A stretch of 24,362 nucleotides of DNA. Origin: a virus. The stretch spans positions 1 through 24,362 of the IMG/VR virus record IMGVR_UViG_3300009151_000374, one strand, 5' to 3'. Of the stretch, positions 24,268 through 24,362 are shown one piece after another. Made by a program: the position numbers and the translations under genes. The notes under the pieces are model-generated. The model was not told where the DNA came from and searched no databases. It saw only the letters and a program-made list of their open reading frames with translations. Every line of letters begins with the position of its first letter. Within the stretch, counting starts at the first letter, position 1.

Positions 24268-24362
24268 TAACGCAGTGATTTGTTTTTCTTCTTGACCGAG
24301 TAAGACGCAGCAGAAGGACCACGCAATACTTTATGTGGTGTGTGTCTAGACTCACGAGCAAC
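24267..24362 (-). CDS. C-terminal end of an unidentified phage protein (partial)
   Basis: A minus-strand frame enters the window at 24362 and ends with TAA at 24269-24267, sharing a base with the spike ATG. The visible 31 residues (VARESRHTPHKVLRGPSAAS then a basic YSVKKKNKSLR) are too few to name it. Position ahead of the spike and portal would suit a terminase or another head gene, but nothing here shows that. Confidence 0.55.
   Translation of the reverse strand, partial: VARESRHTPHKVLRGPSAASYSVKKKNKSLR

Noticed and set aside
1-24362. tRNA genes, CRISPR arrays, insertion sequences and attachment sites
   Set aside because: No cloverleaf, regular short repeat array, transposase or inverted-end element was seen; genes are almost gapless.

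Overview
The window looks like the virion-morphogenesis region of a short-tailed (podovirus-type) tailed phage or prophage. Every gene I can support reads on the minus strand, so transcription runs from position 24362 toward 1. Evidence for a phage is the order of recognisable structural proteins: a head-tail connector/portal of the pfam12236 type, a scaffold-like protein, a major capsid protein, tail adaptor and nozzle proteins, a small GNAT-like protein, three internal (ejection) virion proteins of rising size (166, 568 and 1744 aa), and receptor-binding proteins at both ends. The order resembles T7 and the BPP-1/HMO-2011-like podoviruses. The DNA is AT-rich. A gp14/15/16-like ejection set points to a Gram-negative host, probably aquatic, but nothing in the sequence fixes the species. 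No terminase, replication, lysis, integrase or RNA gene is visible.

Layout in transcription order: the C-terminal end of an unidentified gene (24362-24267); a pectate-lyase-fold tail spike (24267-22117); two small proteins (122 and 76 aa); the portal (21509-19821); three small unknown genes (19812-18653); a scaffold-like protein (18656-17664); a GroES-like co-chaperonin (17664-17356); a small beta-rich surface protein (17333-16935). Then come a rho-independent terminator (about 16881-16910), a dyad and a good sigma70-like promoter, the major capsid gene (16725-15811), a second decoration-type protein (15786-15079) and a second terminator (about 15006-15046). After it follow the tail adaptor (14998-14153), tail nozzle (14160-10747), GNAT-like protein (10750-10334), internal virion proteins (10349-2901), a 43-aa ORF (2904-2773), an ATP-grasp protein (2789-1239) and a tail fibre that runs off the window (1230-1). 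Most junctions are 1-4 nt overlaps (ATGA, TAATG, TGATG) or 3-8 nt gaps, so the genes are probably translationally coupled.

Four things stand out. (1) A short aromatic module resembling CBM5/12 (chitin-binding type 3) occurs at least eight times, plus one degenerate copy, in four different virion proteins: six in the nozzle and one each in the capsid-decoration protein, the tail spike and (degenerate) the adaptor. (2) A GroES-like protein sits between scaffold and capsid genes. (3) A PurD-like ATP-grasp enzyme with an extra N-terminal phage domain lies among the virion genes. (4) The tail-fibre ORF begins with what reads as a lipoprotein signal peptide. The capsid plus decoration genes are bracketed by terminators and have their own promoter, a layout like that of T7 gene 10.
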